Below, one piece after another: positions 50,528 to 60,241 of a stretch of 64,000 nt of DNA. Below the pieces are notes generated by a model, which worked only from the letters and a program-made list of their open reading frames with translations, searched no databases and was not told where the DNA came from. Both the position numbers and the translations under genes were made by a program. The number at the start of each line of letters is the position of its first letter. Within the stretch, counting starts at the first letter, position 1. This DNA comes from DASSUW01 sp963759375 (GTDB taxonomy: Bacteria; Actinomycetota; Thermoleophilia; Solirubrobacterales; Solirubrobacteraceae), in contig CAVWYY010000006.1 of assembly GCA_963759375.1 (NCBI GenBank), positions 434,001 through 498,000 of the forward strand, in the 5' to 3' direction.

Positions 50528-51367
50528 ATGGAGTTTCTGCAGCCGGCGAGCTGGGACGAGGCGCTGGAGGCCAAGGCCGAGCATCCGGAGGCGCTGCCGC
50601 TGTGGGGCGGGACGGACGTGATGGTGGACGTGAACTTCGGCCGTGCGCGCCCGGAGACGGTCCTGGACCTCACGCAGGTCGGTGAGCTGACCCGTTGGGA
50701 CCGTGACAACGGCTCGCTCCGGGTCGGCGCCGGCGTCACGTACACGCGCGCCATCGCGGAGCTATCCGACGAGCTGCCGGGCCTGGCGATCGCGTCGCGG
50801 ACGGTCGGCTCGCCGCAGATCCGCAACCGCGGGACGATCGGCGGCAACCTCGGCTCCTCCTCCCCCGCCGGCGACGCGCTGCCGCCGCTGTACGCGGCCG
50901 GCGCCGAGGTCGAGGTCGCATCGACGCGCGGCACGCGCCGGATCCCGGTCGACGAGTTCATCACCGGCCCGAAGCAGAACGTGCTGGAGGCGGACGAGCT
51001 GATCGCCGCCTTCCACGTGCGCGCGGCCCGCGGCGGCGAGCAGTTCTCGAAGATCGGCACCCGCAACGCGATGGTGATCGCGGTCTGCTCGTTCGCGATC
51101 TCGCTCGACGACGACCGCCGCACCCTCGGCACGTGTCTGGGCTCGGCCGCCCCGACGCCGCGCCGCGCCCACGCCGCCGAGGAGTACGCCGCGGCGCAGC
51201 TCGACTGGGACGGCCGCGCGCCGATCGCCGACGAGGTGCTGAAGCGGTTCGGCGAGCTGGTCGCCGAGGCGGCGTCCCCGATCGACGACCAACGCGGGAG
51301 CGCGGCCTACCGCCGCCACGCGCTGGCGGTGCTGGCGCGCCGCACGCTCAGGTGGGCGTGGGCATGA
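50528..51367 (+). CDS. xdhB: Xanthine dehydrogenase FAD-binding subunit
   Basis: 279 residues (E. coli naming). FLQPASWDEALE, the FAD site LPLWGGTDVMVDVN, TVGSPQIRNRGTIGGNLGSS and ASPAGDALPPLYAAGA match the FAD_binding_5 domain, followed by the C-terminal CO_deh_flav domain. With the next genes it forms the three-part molybdo-enzyme that oxidises hypoxanthine and xanthine to urate. First gene of a six-gene operon; its stop overlaps the next start (ATGA). Confidence 0.9.
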   Translation: MEFLQPASWDEALEAKAEHPEALPLWGGTDVMVDVNFGRARPETVLDLTQVGELTRWDRDNGSLRVGAGVTYTRAIAELSDELPGLAIASRTVGSPQIRNRGTIGGNLGSSSPAGDALPPLYAAGAEVEVASTRGTRRIPVDEFITGPKQNVLEADELIAAFHVRAARGGEQFSKIGTRNAMVIAVCSFAISLDDDRRTLGTCLGSAAPTPRRAHAAEEYAAAQLDWDGRAPIADEVLKRFGELVAEAASPIDDQRGSAAYRRHALAVLARRTLRWAWA

Positions 51368-51822
51368 GGCTCACCTGCACGATCAACGGCGAGGCCCGCG
51401 AGGTCGACGGCGTCTGGGAGGGCGAGAGCCTGCTCTACGTGCTGCGCGAGCGGCTCGCGCTGCCGGGCTCCAAGAACGCCTGCGAGCAGGGCGAGTGCGG
51501 CTCGTGCTCGGTGTACCTGGACGGCGAGCTCGTGTGCTCGTGCCTGGTCATGGCCGGCCAGGCCGAGGGGCGCGACATCGTGACCGTCGAGGGGCTCGCG
51601 CCGTCCGAGGACGAGCTGCACCCGATCCAGGAGGCGTTCCTGCAGGCCGGGGCCGTGCAGTGCGGGTTCTGCACGCCGGGGCTGATCGTCGCGACGCACG
51701 ACCTGCTGGCCCGCAACTCTCAGCCGTCGGACACCGAGATCCGCGAGGCGCTGGCCGGCAACCTCTGCCGCTGCACCGGCTACGAGAAGATCCTCGACGC
51801 CGTGCGGCTCGCCGCCTCATGA
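51364..51822 (+). CDS. xdhC: Xanthine dehydrogenase [2Fe-2S] subunit
   Basis: 152 residues. Plant-type cluster cysteines in NACEQGECGSCSVYLDG and a later single cysteine (VCSCLVMAG), and the second all-helical cluster in QCGFCTPGLIVA and NLCRCTGYEKI. This is the complete two-cluster layout of the family and passes electrons from the Mo centre to FAD. Overlaps both neighbours by 4 nt. Confidence 0.92.
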   Translation: MRLTCTINGEAREVDGVWEGESLLYVLRERLALPGSKNACEQGECGSCSVYLDGELVCSCLVMAGQAEGRDIVTVEGLAPSEDELHPIQEAFLQAGAVQCGFCTPGLIVATHDLLARNSQPSDTEIREALAGNLCRCTGYEKILDAVRLAAS

Positions 51823-53156
51823 CGCTGGTCATCGAGAACTGCGCGATCGCGACGGTCGATGCTGCCGGCACCGAGTTCGCGAGCGGCCACATCGTGGTCG
51901 AGGACGGGAGGATCACGGCGGTCGGCGAGGGCAGCTCGGACGCTGCCGGCGACCGCCTCGACGCCGGCGGGTGCCTGGCCACGCCGGGCCTCGTCAACTG
52001 CCATCACCACCTCTACCAGTGGGCGACGCGGGGCCTGTTCCAGCAGGCGACGCTGTTCGAGTGGCTCCAGGGCTCGTATCCGATCTGGGCGAAGCTCGAC
52101 GGAGACGTGGAGAGCGCCGCGGCCCGCGCCGGCCTCGCCGCGCTGCTGCTGTCCGGCTGCAGCACGGCGATGGACCACCACTACGTGTTCCCGCGCGACG
52201 CCGGCGACCTGCTGGGCATCGAGATCGAGGCCGCGCGCGAGCTGCACATCCGCTTCCACCCCACGCGCGGCTCGATGGACCTCGGCAAGTCGGACGGTGG
52301 TCTGCCGCCGGACGAGGTGACCGAGGACCGCGACGCGATCCTGCAGGCGAGCGCCGACGCGATCGACCGTCATCACGACCCGTCACCGGACTCGATGCTC
52401 CGGATCGGCCTCGCGCCCTGCTCGCCGTTCAGCGTCACCAAGGGGCTGATGGCCGAGACCGCCGAGTACGCCCGCGAGCGCGGCGTGCGGCTGCACACGC
52501 ACATGGCCGAGACGATCGACGAGGAGGAGTTCTGCCTCGAGCTGTTCGGCGTGCGGCCGGTCGAGTACCTCGAGCAGGTCGGCTGGCTCGGCGACGACGT
52601 CTGGCTCGCCCACTGCGTGCACCTGGACGAGCGCGAGGTGCACCGGTTCGGCGAGACCCGCACCGGCGTCGCGCACTGCCCGTCCTCGAACGCGCGGCTG
52701 GGCGCCGGCATGGCGCCGGTGGCGGCGCTCACCGCGGCGGGAGCGCCGGTCGGCCTCGGCGTCGACGGCGCGGCGTCCAACGAGGCCGGCGAGCTGGCCG
52801 GCGAGCTGCGCCAGGCGCTGCTCACCGCGCGGCTGCGCGGCGGGCCACAGGCGCTGACCGCGCGCGAGGCGCTGGCGCTGGGCACGATCCACGGCGCCCG
52901 CTGCCTGGGCCGCGAGGCCGAGATCGGCTCGCTGGAGCCCGGCAAGCTCGCCGACGTCGCGCTGTGGGACCTGACCGGGGTCGACCACGCCGGCATCGCC
53001 GACCCGGTCGCCGCGCTGGTGCTCGGGCCGCGCCCGCGCGTGAAGCACCTGCTGGTCGGCGGCCGCCGCGTGATCGACGACCGGCGGCTGACCACCGGGG
53101 ACGAGGAGACCATCGCCCGCGAGCTGAGGACGGCGAGTGAGAGGCTGCAGGCATGA
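51819..53156 (+). CDS. 8-oxoguanine deaminase (amidohydrolase)
   Basis: 445 residues. Metal ligands in LVNCHHHLYQWATRGLFQ, HTHMAETIDEEEFCLELFG, AHCVHLDEREV and the aspartate of GVDGAASNEAGEL match the 8-oxoguanine deaminase/AtzA-TrzN-like amidohydrolase branch, which also contains guanine deaminases. Product 8-oxoguanine to urate, or guanine to xanthine, would both feed this pathway. Its place between the FeS and Mo subunit genes of xanthine dehydrogenase is distinctive. Overlaps both neighbours. Confidence 0.82.
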   Translation: MTLVIENCAIATVDAAGTEFASGHIVVEDGRITAVGEGSSDAAGDRLDAGGCLATPGLVNCHHHLYQWATRGLFQQATLFEWLQGSYPIWAKLDGDVESAAARAGLAALLLSGCSTAMDHHYVFPRDAGDLLGIEIEAARELHIRFHPTRGSMDLGKSDGGLPPDEVTEDRDAILQASADAIDRHHDPSPDSMLRIGLAPCSPFSVTKGLMAETAEYARERGVRLHTHMAETIDEEEFCLELFGVRPVEYLEQVGWLGDDVWLAHCVHLDEREVHRFGETRTGVAHCPSSNARLGAGMAPVAALTAAGAPVGLGVDGAASNEAGELAGELRQALLTARLRGGPQALTAREALALGTIHGARCLGREAEIGSLEPGKLADVALWDLTGVDHAGIADPVAALVLGPRPRVKHLLVGGRRVIDDRRLTTGDEETIARELRTASERLQA

Positions 53157-55330
53157 CGGTCGAGACCACGATCCGCGGCGGGATCGGCGAGACCGTCCGC
53201 CGCCCGGACGGCATCCCCAAGGTCAAGGGCGACTTCGCCTACTCGTCGGACCTGTGGGCCGACGGGATGCTGTGGGGCGCGACGCTGCGCAGCCCGCACC
53301 CCCGCGCACGCATCCGGGAGCTGAACATCGCGCCGGCGCTCGCCGTCCGCGGCGTGCACGCCGTCCTCACGCACGAGGACGTCCCGGGCCGCAAGACGTA
53401 CGGCCTGGAGATCCCCGACCAGCCGGTGCTGGCCTGGGACCAGGTGCGCTACCAGGGCGAGCCGATCGTGATCGTCGCCGCCGACCACCCAGAGACGGCC
53501 CGCCATGCGGCCGCGCAGGTGGAGATCGACTTCGAGGTGCTCGACCCGGTCACCGACCCCGAGGCGGCGTTCGACGCCGATCCGCTGCACCCGTCCGGCA
53601 ACCTGCTGCGCCACGTGCACATCGAGCACGGCGACCAGGCCGCGACGGCCGACGTCGTCGTGACCGGCGAGTACGAGGTCGGCATGCAGGACCAGGCGTT
53701 CCTCGGCCCCGAGTCCGGGATGGCGGTCCCGGCCGAGGACGGCGGGGTCGACCTGTTCATCTCCACGCAGTGGCTGCACGTGGACCGCGACCAGGTGGCC
53801 GCGAGCCTCGATCTGGCGTCCGACAAGGTGCGGATCGCGCTGGCCGGCGTCGGCGGCGCGTTCGGCGGCCGCGAGGACCTGTCGATGCAGATCCACGCCT
53901 GCCTGCTGGCCCTGCACACCGGCAAGCCGGTGAAGATGATGTACGGGCGCGAGGAGTCGTTCTTCGGGCACATCCACCGCCACCCCGCGCGCATGCGCTA
54001 CGAGCACGGCGCCACCCGCGAAGGCGACCTCGTGTACGTGCGCTGCCGGATCCTGCTCGACGGCGGGGCGTACGCCTCGAGCTCGACCGCCGTGTGCTCG
54101 AACGCCGCCTCGTTCGCATGCGGCCCGTACGACGTGCCGAGCGCGACGATCGACTCGTACGTCGTCTACACCGACAACCCGCCGTGCGGGGCGATGCGCG
54201 GCTTCGGCGCCGTGCAGACGTGCTTCGCCCACGAGGCGCAGATGGACAAGCTGGCCGCAGCGCTGGACATGGACCCGGTCGAGCTGCGACGCCGCAACGC
54301 GCTGGCGGAGGGCCGCGTCATCCCCACCGGTGCGACGATCCGCTGCCCGGCGCCGGTCGACGAGCTGCTGGCCGGCGTGGCGGCGCGGCCGCTCCCGGCC
54401 GAGGGCGCCGCAGTGCTGCCCGGCGGGCACTCGAACACCACGCACGGCGAGGGCGTGCGCCGCGGCGTCGGCTACGCCGTCGGCTACAAGAACGTCGGCT
54501 ACTCCGAGGGCTTCGACGACTACTCGACGGCGCGCGTGAGGCTGTCGATCGTGGCCGGCGAGCCGCTGGTCGAGGTGCACACGGCGGCCGCCGAGGTCGG
54601 CCAGGGGCTGGTGACCGTCCAGGCGCAGATCGCCCGGCACGAGCTCGGCGTCGAGAACGTGATCGTGCTGCCGGCCGACACGCAGGTCGGCTCCGCCGGC
54701 TCCTCGTCGGCGTCGCGCCAGACGTACATGACCGGCGGCGCGGTCCAGCTCGCCTGCGAAGGCATCAAGGAGGAGCTGGCGCGGCGCGGGACCGGCTCGC
54801 TCGCCGAGCTCGTCGGCGACGACCCGATCGACGTCACGCGCGAGCACCACCACCGCGAGACGTTCCCGCTCGACGAGAAGGGCCAGGGCGACGCGCACGT
54901 GACGTTCGCGTTCGCCGCCCACCGCGCGGTGGTCGACGTCGACGTCGACCTCGGGCTCGTCAGGGTCGTGGAGATCGCCACCGCGCAGGACGTCGGGAAG
55001 GCGATCAACCCGCAGGCCGTCGAGGGCCAGATCGAGGGTGGCATCGCCCAGGGCCTCGGGCTGGCGCTGATGGAGGAGATCCAGGTCGTCGACGGCAAGG
55101 TCCGCAACGCCTCGTTCACCGACTACCTGATCCCGACCGTGCTCGACATGCCCCCGGTGGAGCTCGAGATCCTCGAGCTGGCCGACCCGGACGCGCCGTA
55201 CGGCCTCCGCGGGGTCGGCGAGCCGCCGACCATCTCGTCCACGCCGGCGATCGTCGCGGCGCTGCGCGCGGCCACCGGCGCGGCGCTGACGCGCGTCCCG
55301 GTCCGGCCCGACGACATCGTGGGGATCTGA
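53153..55330 (+). CDS. xdhA: Xanthine dehydrogenase molybdenum-binding subunit
   Basis: 725 residues. GETVRRPDGIPKVKGDFAYS opens the ald_Xan_dh_C domain; GVGGAFGGREDLSMQIHACL, GAMRGFGAVQTCFAHEAQMD and VEGQIEGGIAQGLGLALMEE are Mo-cofactor segments; GLRGVGEPPT near the C-terminus holds the catalytic glutamate (GVGE). It hydroxylates the purine. The cysteine/serine-free active loop AMRGFG is the xanthine dehydrogenase type rather than CO dehydrogenase. Overlaps the deaminase gene. Confidence 0.9.
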   Translation: MTVETTIRGGIGETVRRPDGIPKVKGDFAYSSDLWADGMLWGATLRSPHPRARIRELNIAPALAVRGVHAVLTHEDVPGRKTYGLEIPDQPVLAWDQVRYQGEPIVIVAADHPETARHAAAQVEIDFEVLDPVTDPEAAFDADPLHPSGNLLRHVHIEHGDQAATADVVVTGEYEVGMQDQAFLGPESGMAVPAEDGGVDLFISTQWLHVDRDQVAASLDLASDKVRIALAGVGGAFGGREDLSMQIHACLLALHTGKPVKMMYGREESFFGHIHRHPARMRYEHGATREGDLVYVRCRILLDGGAYASSSTAVCSNAASFACGPYDVPSATIDSYVVYTDNPPCGAMRGFGAVQTCFAHEAQMDKLAAALDMDPVELRRRNALAEGRVIPTGATIRCPAPVDELLAGVAARPLPAEGAAVLPGGHSNTTHGEGVRRGVGYAVGYKNVGYSEGFDDYSTARVRLSIVAGEPLVEVHTAAAEVGQGLVTVQAQIARHELGVENVIVLPADTQVGSAGSSSASRQTYMTGGAVQLACEGIKEELARRGTGSLAELVGDDPIDVTREHHHRETFPLDEKGQGDAHVTFAFAAHRAVVDVDVDLGLVRVVEIATAQDVGKAINPQAVEGQIEGGIAQGLGLALMEEIQVVDGKVRNASFTDYLIPTVLDMPPVELEILELADPDAPYGLRGVGEPPTISSTPAIVAALRAATGAALTRVPVRPDDIVGI

Positions 55331-55576
55331 GTGCCGGTCCCGCCCGCCGAGCTCACGGCGCACTTCCGGATCGCCGGGCCGCGCGAGGCCGTCGAAGCCG
55401 CGCTCCGGATCGCCGGCTCGTCGGGCATCGCAGTCGAGGGCGGCCCGGACGAGGTCCTGCTGTCGGGTAGCCGCGCGCTCGTGCTCGGCACGCTCGAGGA
55501 CGTGATCGCCGCCGCGCTCGACGACGGCGCCTCCACGATCGACGTGCGCCTCGAGGCGCCGACGGAGTCCCGGTGA
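55331..55576 (+). CDS. Small operon-specific protein, 81 residues
   Basis: GTG directly after the xdhA stop. Sequence has two alpha/beta halves, LTAHFRIAGPREAVEAALRI and VLLSGSRALVLGTLEDVIAA. No metal or cysteine motif. I do not recognise a family; constant coupling to xdhA and ade suggests an accessory role in purine oxidation. Overlaps ade by 4 nt. Confidence 0.7.
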   Translation: MPVPPAELTAHFRIAGPREAVEAALRIAGSSGIAVEGGPDEVLLSGSRALVLGTLEDVIAAALDDGASTIDVRLEAPTESR

Positions 55577-57279
55577 CCAAGGGGGGACAGTCCCCCCTGA
55601 TCGCCGTGGCCCGCGGTGACGAGCCGCCAGACCTCGTCATCGAGGGAGCGCGGGTGCTGTCGGTGTTCACGCGCGAGTGGCTGGAGACCGACGTGGCGAT
55701 CTCCGGCGGCATGATCGCCGGCCTGGGCTCGTACGACGGCGGCGAACGCGTCGACGCCGGCGGCCGCCACCTCGTCCCCGGGTTCATCGACGCGCACGTG
55801 CACATCGAGTCCTCGAAGCTGACGCCCGCCGAGTTCGCGCGCGCCGTCGTACCGCACGGCACCACCGGCGTGGTCACCGACCCGCACGAGATCGGGAACG
55901 TGCTCGGGCTGAAGGGGGTCGACTGGATGCTCGAGGCATCCGAGGGGCTGCCGCTGGACGTGTTCGTGATGGCGCCGTCGTGCGTGCCGGCCAGCGCCTT
56001 CGAGTCGCCCGGCTTCGCGCTCGGCCCCTCCGACATGGAGGCGATCCTGCGCCACCCCCGGGCGCTCGGCGTGGCCGAGATGATGAACTTCCCCGGCGTG
56101 ATCGCCGGCGACGCCGACGTGCTGGCGCGGATCATCTCCGACCACGTCGACGGCCACGCGCCGGGCGTCCACGGCCGCGCGCTGAACGCCTACATCGCGG
56201 CCGGCGTGCGGTCCGACCACGAGGCGACGACGTTCGAGGAGGCGCTCGAGAAGCGCCGCCGCGGAATGTGGGTGCTGATCCGCGAGGCCTCGAACGCCCG
56301 CAACCTGGTCGACCTGCTCCCGCTGGTCAAGCAGTACGGCCCCGAGCACTGCGCGTTCTGCACCGACGACCGCGAGCCCGACCTGCTGTACCGCGAGGGG
56401 CACATCGACCAGATGTGCCGGATCGCGGTGGCCGCGGGGATCGCGCCCGAGGACGCGCTGCTGATGGGGACCCTGCACGCGGCCCGCGCGCACGGGCTGC
56501 GGGACCGCGGCGCGGTGGCGCCGGGCCTGCGCGCCGACCTCGTATTGCTCGACGACCTGACCACGTTCCGCCCGGCGCAGGTCTACAAGGACGGCCGGCT
56601 GGTGGCCGCGGACGGCGCCACCCTGCCGTTCGCGCGCGCCGCCATCCCCGAGTTCGTCCGCAGCACGATGCGCTCCGCCCCGCTGGACGCCGACGCGTTC
56701 GCGATCCCCGCCGAGTCCGAGCGCGTGCGGGTCATCGAGATCATCCCCGGCCAGCTCATCACCCTCGCCCGCGAGGAGGCACCCGCGGTCGCCGAGGGCC
56801 GCATCGTCGCCGCACCGGACGACGACGTCGCCAAGATCGCGGTCGTCGAGCGCCACCACGCGACCGGGCGCATCGGCCGCGGTCTGGTGCGCGGCTTCGG
56901 CCTGCGGACGGGCGCGTTCGCCTCGACCGTCGCCCACGACGCCCACAACATCGTCGTGGTCGGCGTCGCCGACGAGGACATGCTCGCCTGCGCCGCCCGC
57001 CTTCAGGAGATCGGCGGCGGGATCGTCGTGGCGCGCCACGGCGCCGTCCGCGGCGAGCTGCCGCTGCCGGTCGCCGGCCTGCTCTCCGACGAGCCGGTCG
57101 AGGACGTGGTCGAGCGGCTCGAGGCGCTCCAGGACATGCTGCGCGATCAGGGCGTGCGCGACGCCGCGCCGTTCATGACCCTGTCGTTCCTCGCCCTGTC
57201 GGTGATCCCGGCCCTGAAGATCACCGACCGCGGGCTGGTCGACGTGGAGCGCTTCGAGCTCGTCCCGCTCGCGGTCTAG
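55573..57279 (+). CDS. ade: Adenine deaminase
   Basis: 568 residues. IDAHVHIESSKLTPAEFARA, GTTGVVTDPHEIGNVLGLKG, the late CTDDREPDLL and C-terminal Adenine_deam_C domain (SERVRVIEIIPGQLITLARE, TVAHDAHNIVVVGVADEDML, GELPLPVAGLLSDEP) identify the Ade family. It turns adenine into hypoxanthine, entry to this pathway. Last gene of the operon; its stop overlaps the convergent permease stop. Confidence 0.92.
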   Translation: MTKGGQSPLIAVARGDEPPDLVIEGARVLSVFTREWLETDVAISGGMIAGLGSYDGGERVDAGGRHLVPGFIDAHVHIESSKLTPAEFARAVVPHGTTGVVTDPHEIGNVLGLKGVDWMLEASEGLPLDVFVMAPSCVPASAFESPGFALGPSDMEAILRHPRALGVAEMMNFPGVIAGDADVLARIISDHVDGHAPGVHGRALNAYIAAGVRSDHEATTFEEALEKRRRGMWVLIREASNARNLVDLLPLVKQYGPEHCAFCTDDREPDLLYREGHIDQMCRIAVAAGIAPEDALLMGTLHAARAHGLRDRGAVAPGLRADLVLLDDLTTFRPAQVYKDGRLVAADGATLPFARAAIPEFVRSTMRSAPLDADAFAIPAESERVRVIEIIPGQLITLAREEAPAVAEGRIVAAPDDDVAKIAVVERHHATGRIGRGLVRGFGLRTGAFASTVAHDAHNIVVVGVADEDMLACAARLQEIGGGIVVARHGAVRGELPLPVAGLLSDEPVEDVVERLEALQDMLRDQGVRDAAPFMTLSFLALSVIPALKITDRGLVDVERFELVPLAV

Positions 57280-58637
57280 AACACGTTCGCCTCGAGCCAG
57301 TCCGCCGCGAAGAACGCGACGAAGAACGGCGCGATGCCCCACATCAGCGGGTGGACGTGGCGGGCGCGGCCGGTCGCGGCCATGACCACCACGTAGCCGA
57401 TCACGCCGAGGCCGATGCCCGCGGCGATCGAGAACGTGAGCGGGATGCCGGCGATGATCAGGAAGGCCGGGATCGAGGACTCGGGCGTCGTCCAGTCGAT
57501 GTCGGCGACGATCCGCATCATCAGGTAGCCGACCATCACCAGCGCCGGGGCGACGGCCGGGTGGATCACGGTGTCCTCCCCCACCGCCACGCCCTGGCCG
57601 ACCAGGGCGATGATCGGCACGAAGAAGATCGCCAGCAAGAACAGGCCGGCGGTGACCACCGAGGCGAGCCCGGTGCGGGCGCCCTCGGACACGCCGGCGC
57701 CGCTCTCCACGTACGTGGTCACCGACGAGACGCCCATGACGCCGCCGACCGACGCCGAGGCGGAGTCGACGAGCAGCAGCCGGTCGGCGTTCGGGAGCCG
57801 GCCGCGGTCGTCGAGCATCCCGCCGCCGCGGCCGACGGCGACCGCCGTCCCGACGGTGTCGAAGAAGTCGGTCATGAACAGGGCGAAGATGACCGGGATC
57901 AGCGAGACCGTGAGGGCGTCGCCGAGGCTGCCGAGGCTGTCGCCGATGATCGAGAAGCTGCTGCCGCTCGGGGCGTCGACCACCTTGTCCGGCGTGTCGA
58001 GCACCCCGAAGATCAGCCCCAGCGCGCACGCGGCCAGCACCCCGAGGATCACCGCGCCGCGGATGCCGCGCGCCACCAGCACCGCCGCGACGAGGACGCC
58101 GGCCAGCGAGATCAGCGCCGGCCCGGACGTGAGGTCGCCGAGCCCGATGCCGGTCGCCGGGTTGTTGACCACCACGCCGCCCTCGCGCAGCCCGACCAAC
58201 GTGATGAACAGGCCGATGCCGACGCCGATCGAGAGCTTCAGCGCCATCGGGACGGCCTCCATGATCGCCGTCCGCAGCCCGGCGAGCACGAGGACGACCG
58301 CGATCAGGCCCTCGATGACCACCACCGCCATGCCGACCTGCCACGGCAGCCCGCGCCCGAGCACGATGTCGAACGCCACGACCGCGTTGATGCCGAGACC
58401 CGGCGCCAGCGCGAACGGCAGGTTCGTCGCCAGGCCCATCGCCAGCGTCGTGATCGCCGCCGCCAGCGCGGTGCAGACCGCCACCGCGTCGAACGGCACG
58501 CCCGCCGCCGACAGGATCGCCGGGTTGACGAACAGGATGTAACACATGGTCAGGAACGTGGCGACGCCGCCGAGCGCCTCGGTGCGCGCGTCGGTGCTGC
58601 GGTCGGCGAACTGGAAGCGGCGAGCGAGCGTAGTCAC
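57276..58637 (-). CDS. NCS2-family purine permease (AzgA-like)
   Basis: 453 residues from GTG 58637. Twelve or more helices. Starts FADRSTDARTEALGGVATFL, TMCYILFVNPAILSAAGVP, then GLATNLPFALAPGLGINAVV, the central FMTDFFDTVGTAVAVGRGGG and DIDWTTPESSIPAFLIIAG. This subgroup carries adenine, guanine and hypoxanthine by proton symport. Divergent from uraD (46 nt between starts), so one short region controls uptake and late breakdown. Confidence 0.9.
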   Translation of the reverse strand: MTTLARRFQFADRSTDARTEALGGVATFLTMCYILFVNPAILSAAGVPFDAVAVCTALAAAITTLAMGLATNLPFALAPGLGINAVVAFDIVLGRGLPWQVGMAVVVIEGLIAVVLVLAGLRTAIMEAVPMALKLSIGVGIGLFITLVGLREGGVVVNNPATGIGLGDLTSGPALISLAGVLVAAVLVARGIRGAVILGVLAACALGLIFGVLDTPDKVVDAPSGSSFSIIGDSLGSLGDALTVSLIPVIFALFMTDFFDTVGTAVAVGRGGGMLDDRGRLPNADRLLLVDSASASVGGVMGVSSVTTYVESGAGVSEGARTGLASVVTAGLFLLAIFFVPIIALVGQGVAVGEDTVIHPAVAPALVMVGYLMMRIVADIDWTTPESSIPAFLIIAGIPLTFSIAAGIGLGVIGYVVVMAATGRARHVHPLMWGIAPFFVAFFAADWLEANVF

Positions 58638-58683
58638 GATGCCGCGCGTGTACCCCGTCGTCCCTGGTTCAATCAGGACCCAC

Positions 58684-59178
58684 ATGGACGACGTGAACGA
58701 GCTCGGACGCGACGCATTCGTGGAGCGGTTCGGCCCGCTGTTCGAGCATTCCCCGTGGGTCGCGGCGGACGCCTGGTCGGACCGGCCGTTCGGCGACCGG
58801 GACGAGCTCTTCGAGGCGCTCAGGGCCGCCATGTACTCGGCCCCGCGCGATCGCCAGCTCGCCCTGATCCGGGCCCATCCCGACCTCGCCGGCAAGGCCG
58901 CGATCCAGGGCTCGCTGACCGAGAGCTCGACCCGCGAGCAGGCGTCGGCAGGGCTCGACCGCCTGACGCCCGACGAGTACGCGTCGTTCACGCGCACGAA
59001 CACGGCCTACCGGGAGCGCTTCGGGTTCCCGTTCGTGGTCTGCGCGCGCGAGCACACCAAGGAGTCGATCCTGCGGGTGGCCGCGGAACGGCTCGAGCAC
59101 ACCCGCGACGAGGAGGTGCGCGTGGCGCTGGAGGAGATCGCGAAGATCGCGCGGCTGCGTCTGGAGGACCTCCCGTGA
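58684..59178 (+). CDS. uraD: OHCU decarboxylase
   Basis: 164 residues. LFEHSPWVAADAWSDRPF, the catalytic histidine in RAHPDLAGKAAIQGSLT, STREQASAGLDRLTPDEY and RFGFPFVVCAREHTKESIL match UraD/PucL N-terminal decarboxylases, which make S-allantoin from OHCU. Its stop overlaps the urate oxidase GTG. Confidence 0.93.
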   Translation: MDDVNELGRDAFVERFGPLFEHSPWVAADAWSDRPFGDRDELFEALRAAMYSAPRDRQLALIRAHPDLAGKAAIQGSLTESSTREQASAGLDRLTPDEYASFTRTNTAYRERFGFPFVVCAREHTKESILRVAAERLEHTRDEEVRVALEEIAKIARLRLEDLP

Positions 59179-59939
59179 GGATCTCCTACGGCAAGCTGCG
59201 CGTGCCCGTCCACCGGATCGCCGGCGACGACGTGCTCGCGTGCGAGGTCAGCGTCGAGGTGCTCGGCGAGAACTTCCTGCCCGCCTACACGGAGGGCGAC
59301 AACTCGCAGGTCGTCGCGACCGACACGATGAAGAACTTCATCCTGCGCGAGTCGCTGGACTACGACGGCAGCGGCCTCGAAGGCCTGCTCATCCACCTCG
59401 GGCAGCGGTTCCTCGCCACCTACCCGGTGATGGAGGCGGTGCGCATGAGCGCGAAGGAGGTGCGCTTCGACCGCCTCGGCGAGCGCGTCTACAGCCGCTC
59501 CACCGACGACTACGGCGTGGCCACCGTGGAGCCCGACGGCACCGTGCGCGGAGGCCGCCACGCCATGATGCTGCTCAAGACCCGCGGCAGCGCGTTCACG
59601 AGATTCGCCCGCGACGAGTACACGACGCTGCCCGAGCGCGGCGACCGCCCGCTGTTCATCCGCCTCGACGCCGACTGGCGCTACGCCGGCGGTGATCACG
59701 TCGACTCCAAGGCCGTCCGCGACCACCTGGCCGCCACGTTCGACGACTTCGTCTCGGAGTCGATCCAGCACCTCGTCCACGAGATGGGCACGCGGCTCCT
59801 GGCCGACCGCCCGGAGCTCGCCGAGATCACGTTCACGGCCGAGAACCACACCCGCGACCCCGTCGGCGAGGAGGGCGACCGCAAGGTGTACACCGACCCG
59901 TTCCCCGCCCAGGGGCTGATCACTCTGACGCTGCCGTGA
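59175..59939 (+). CDS. Urate oxidase (uricase)
   Basis: 254 residues from GTG 59175. ISYGKLRVPVHRI, the charge-relay threonine and lysine in VATDTMKNFILRES, and FTAENHTRDPVGEEGD near the end mark the cofactor-free uricases (two T-fold domains). Common bacterial uricases have about 280-300 residues, so this one is somewhat short, mainly in surface loops. It oxidises urate to 5-hydroxyisourate, the substrate of the next gene product. Stop and next start overlap (GTGA). Confidence 0.92.
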   Translation: MRISYGKLRVPVHRIAGDDVLACEVSVEVLGENFLPAYTEGDNSQVVATDTMKNFILRESLDYDGSGLEGLLIHLGQRFLATYPVMEAVRMSAKEVRFDRLGERVYSRSTDDYGVATVEPDGTVRGGRHAMMLLKTRGSAFTRFARDEYTTLPERGDRPLFIRLDADWRYAGGDHVDSKAVRDHLAATFDDFVSESIQHLVHEMGTRLLADRPELAEITFTAENHTRDPVGEEGDRKVYTDPFPAQGLITLTLP

Positions 59940-60241
59940 GCCTGAGCACGCACGTCCTCGACACCGCGCACGGCCGCCCGGCGCCGAACGTCACGATCGA
60001 GCTCACGCTGCCCGACGGCACGCGGCGCACCACCGTCACCGACGGCGACGGCCGCGCGCGGCCGGCCGACGAGACCCCGGCCGGCGAGTACGAGCTGGTC
60101 TTCGCGGTCGGCGACTACTTCGGCGAGCGCGGATTCCTCGACCGTGTGCCGGTGCGCTTCACGATCGCCGAACCGGACGCGCACTACCACGTGCCGCTCC
60201 TGGTCTCGCCCTGGTCCTACAGCACCTACCGGGGCAGTTGA
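59936..60241 (+). CDS. uraH: 5-hydroxyisourate hydrolase (transthyretin-like)
   Basis: 101 residues. LSTHVLDTAHGRPAPNVTIE with its catalytic histidine, DGRARPADETPAGEYELVF, HYHVPLLVSPWSYSTYRGS with the terminal YRGS signature. Converts hydroxyisourate to OHCU, acting between urate oxidase and UraD. Confidence 0.95.
   Translation: MSLSTHVLDTAHGRPAPNVTIELTLPDGTRRTTVTDGDGRARPADETPAGEYELVFAVGDYFGERGFLDRVPVRFTIAEPDAHYHVPLLVSPWSYSTYRGS

Noticed and set aside
55123..58545. Very long open frames across the purine genes on both strands
   Set aside because: They overlap well-recognised enzymes and contain no domain; only the true permease part on the minus strand and the urate oxidase part on the plus strand are real.
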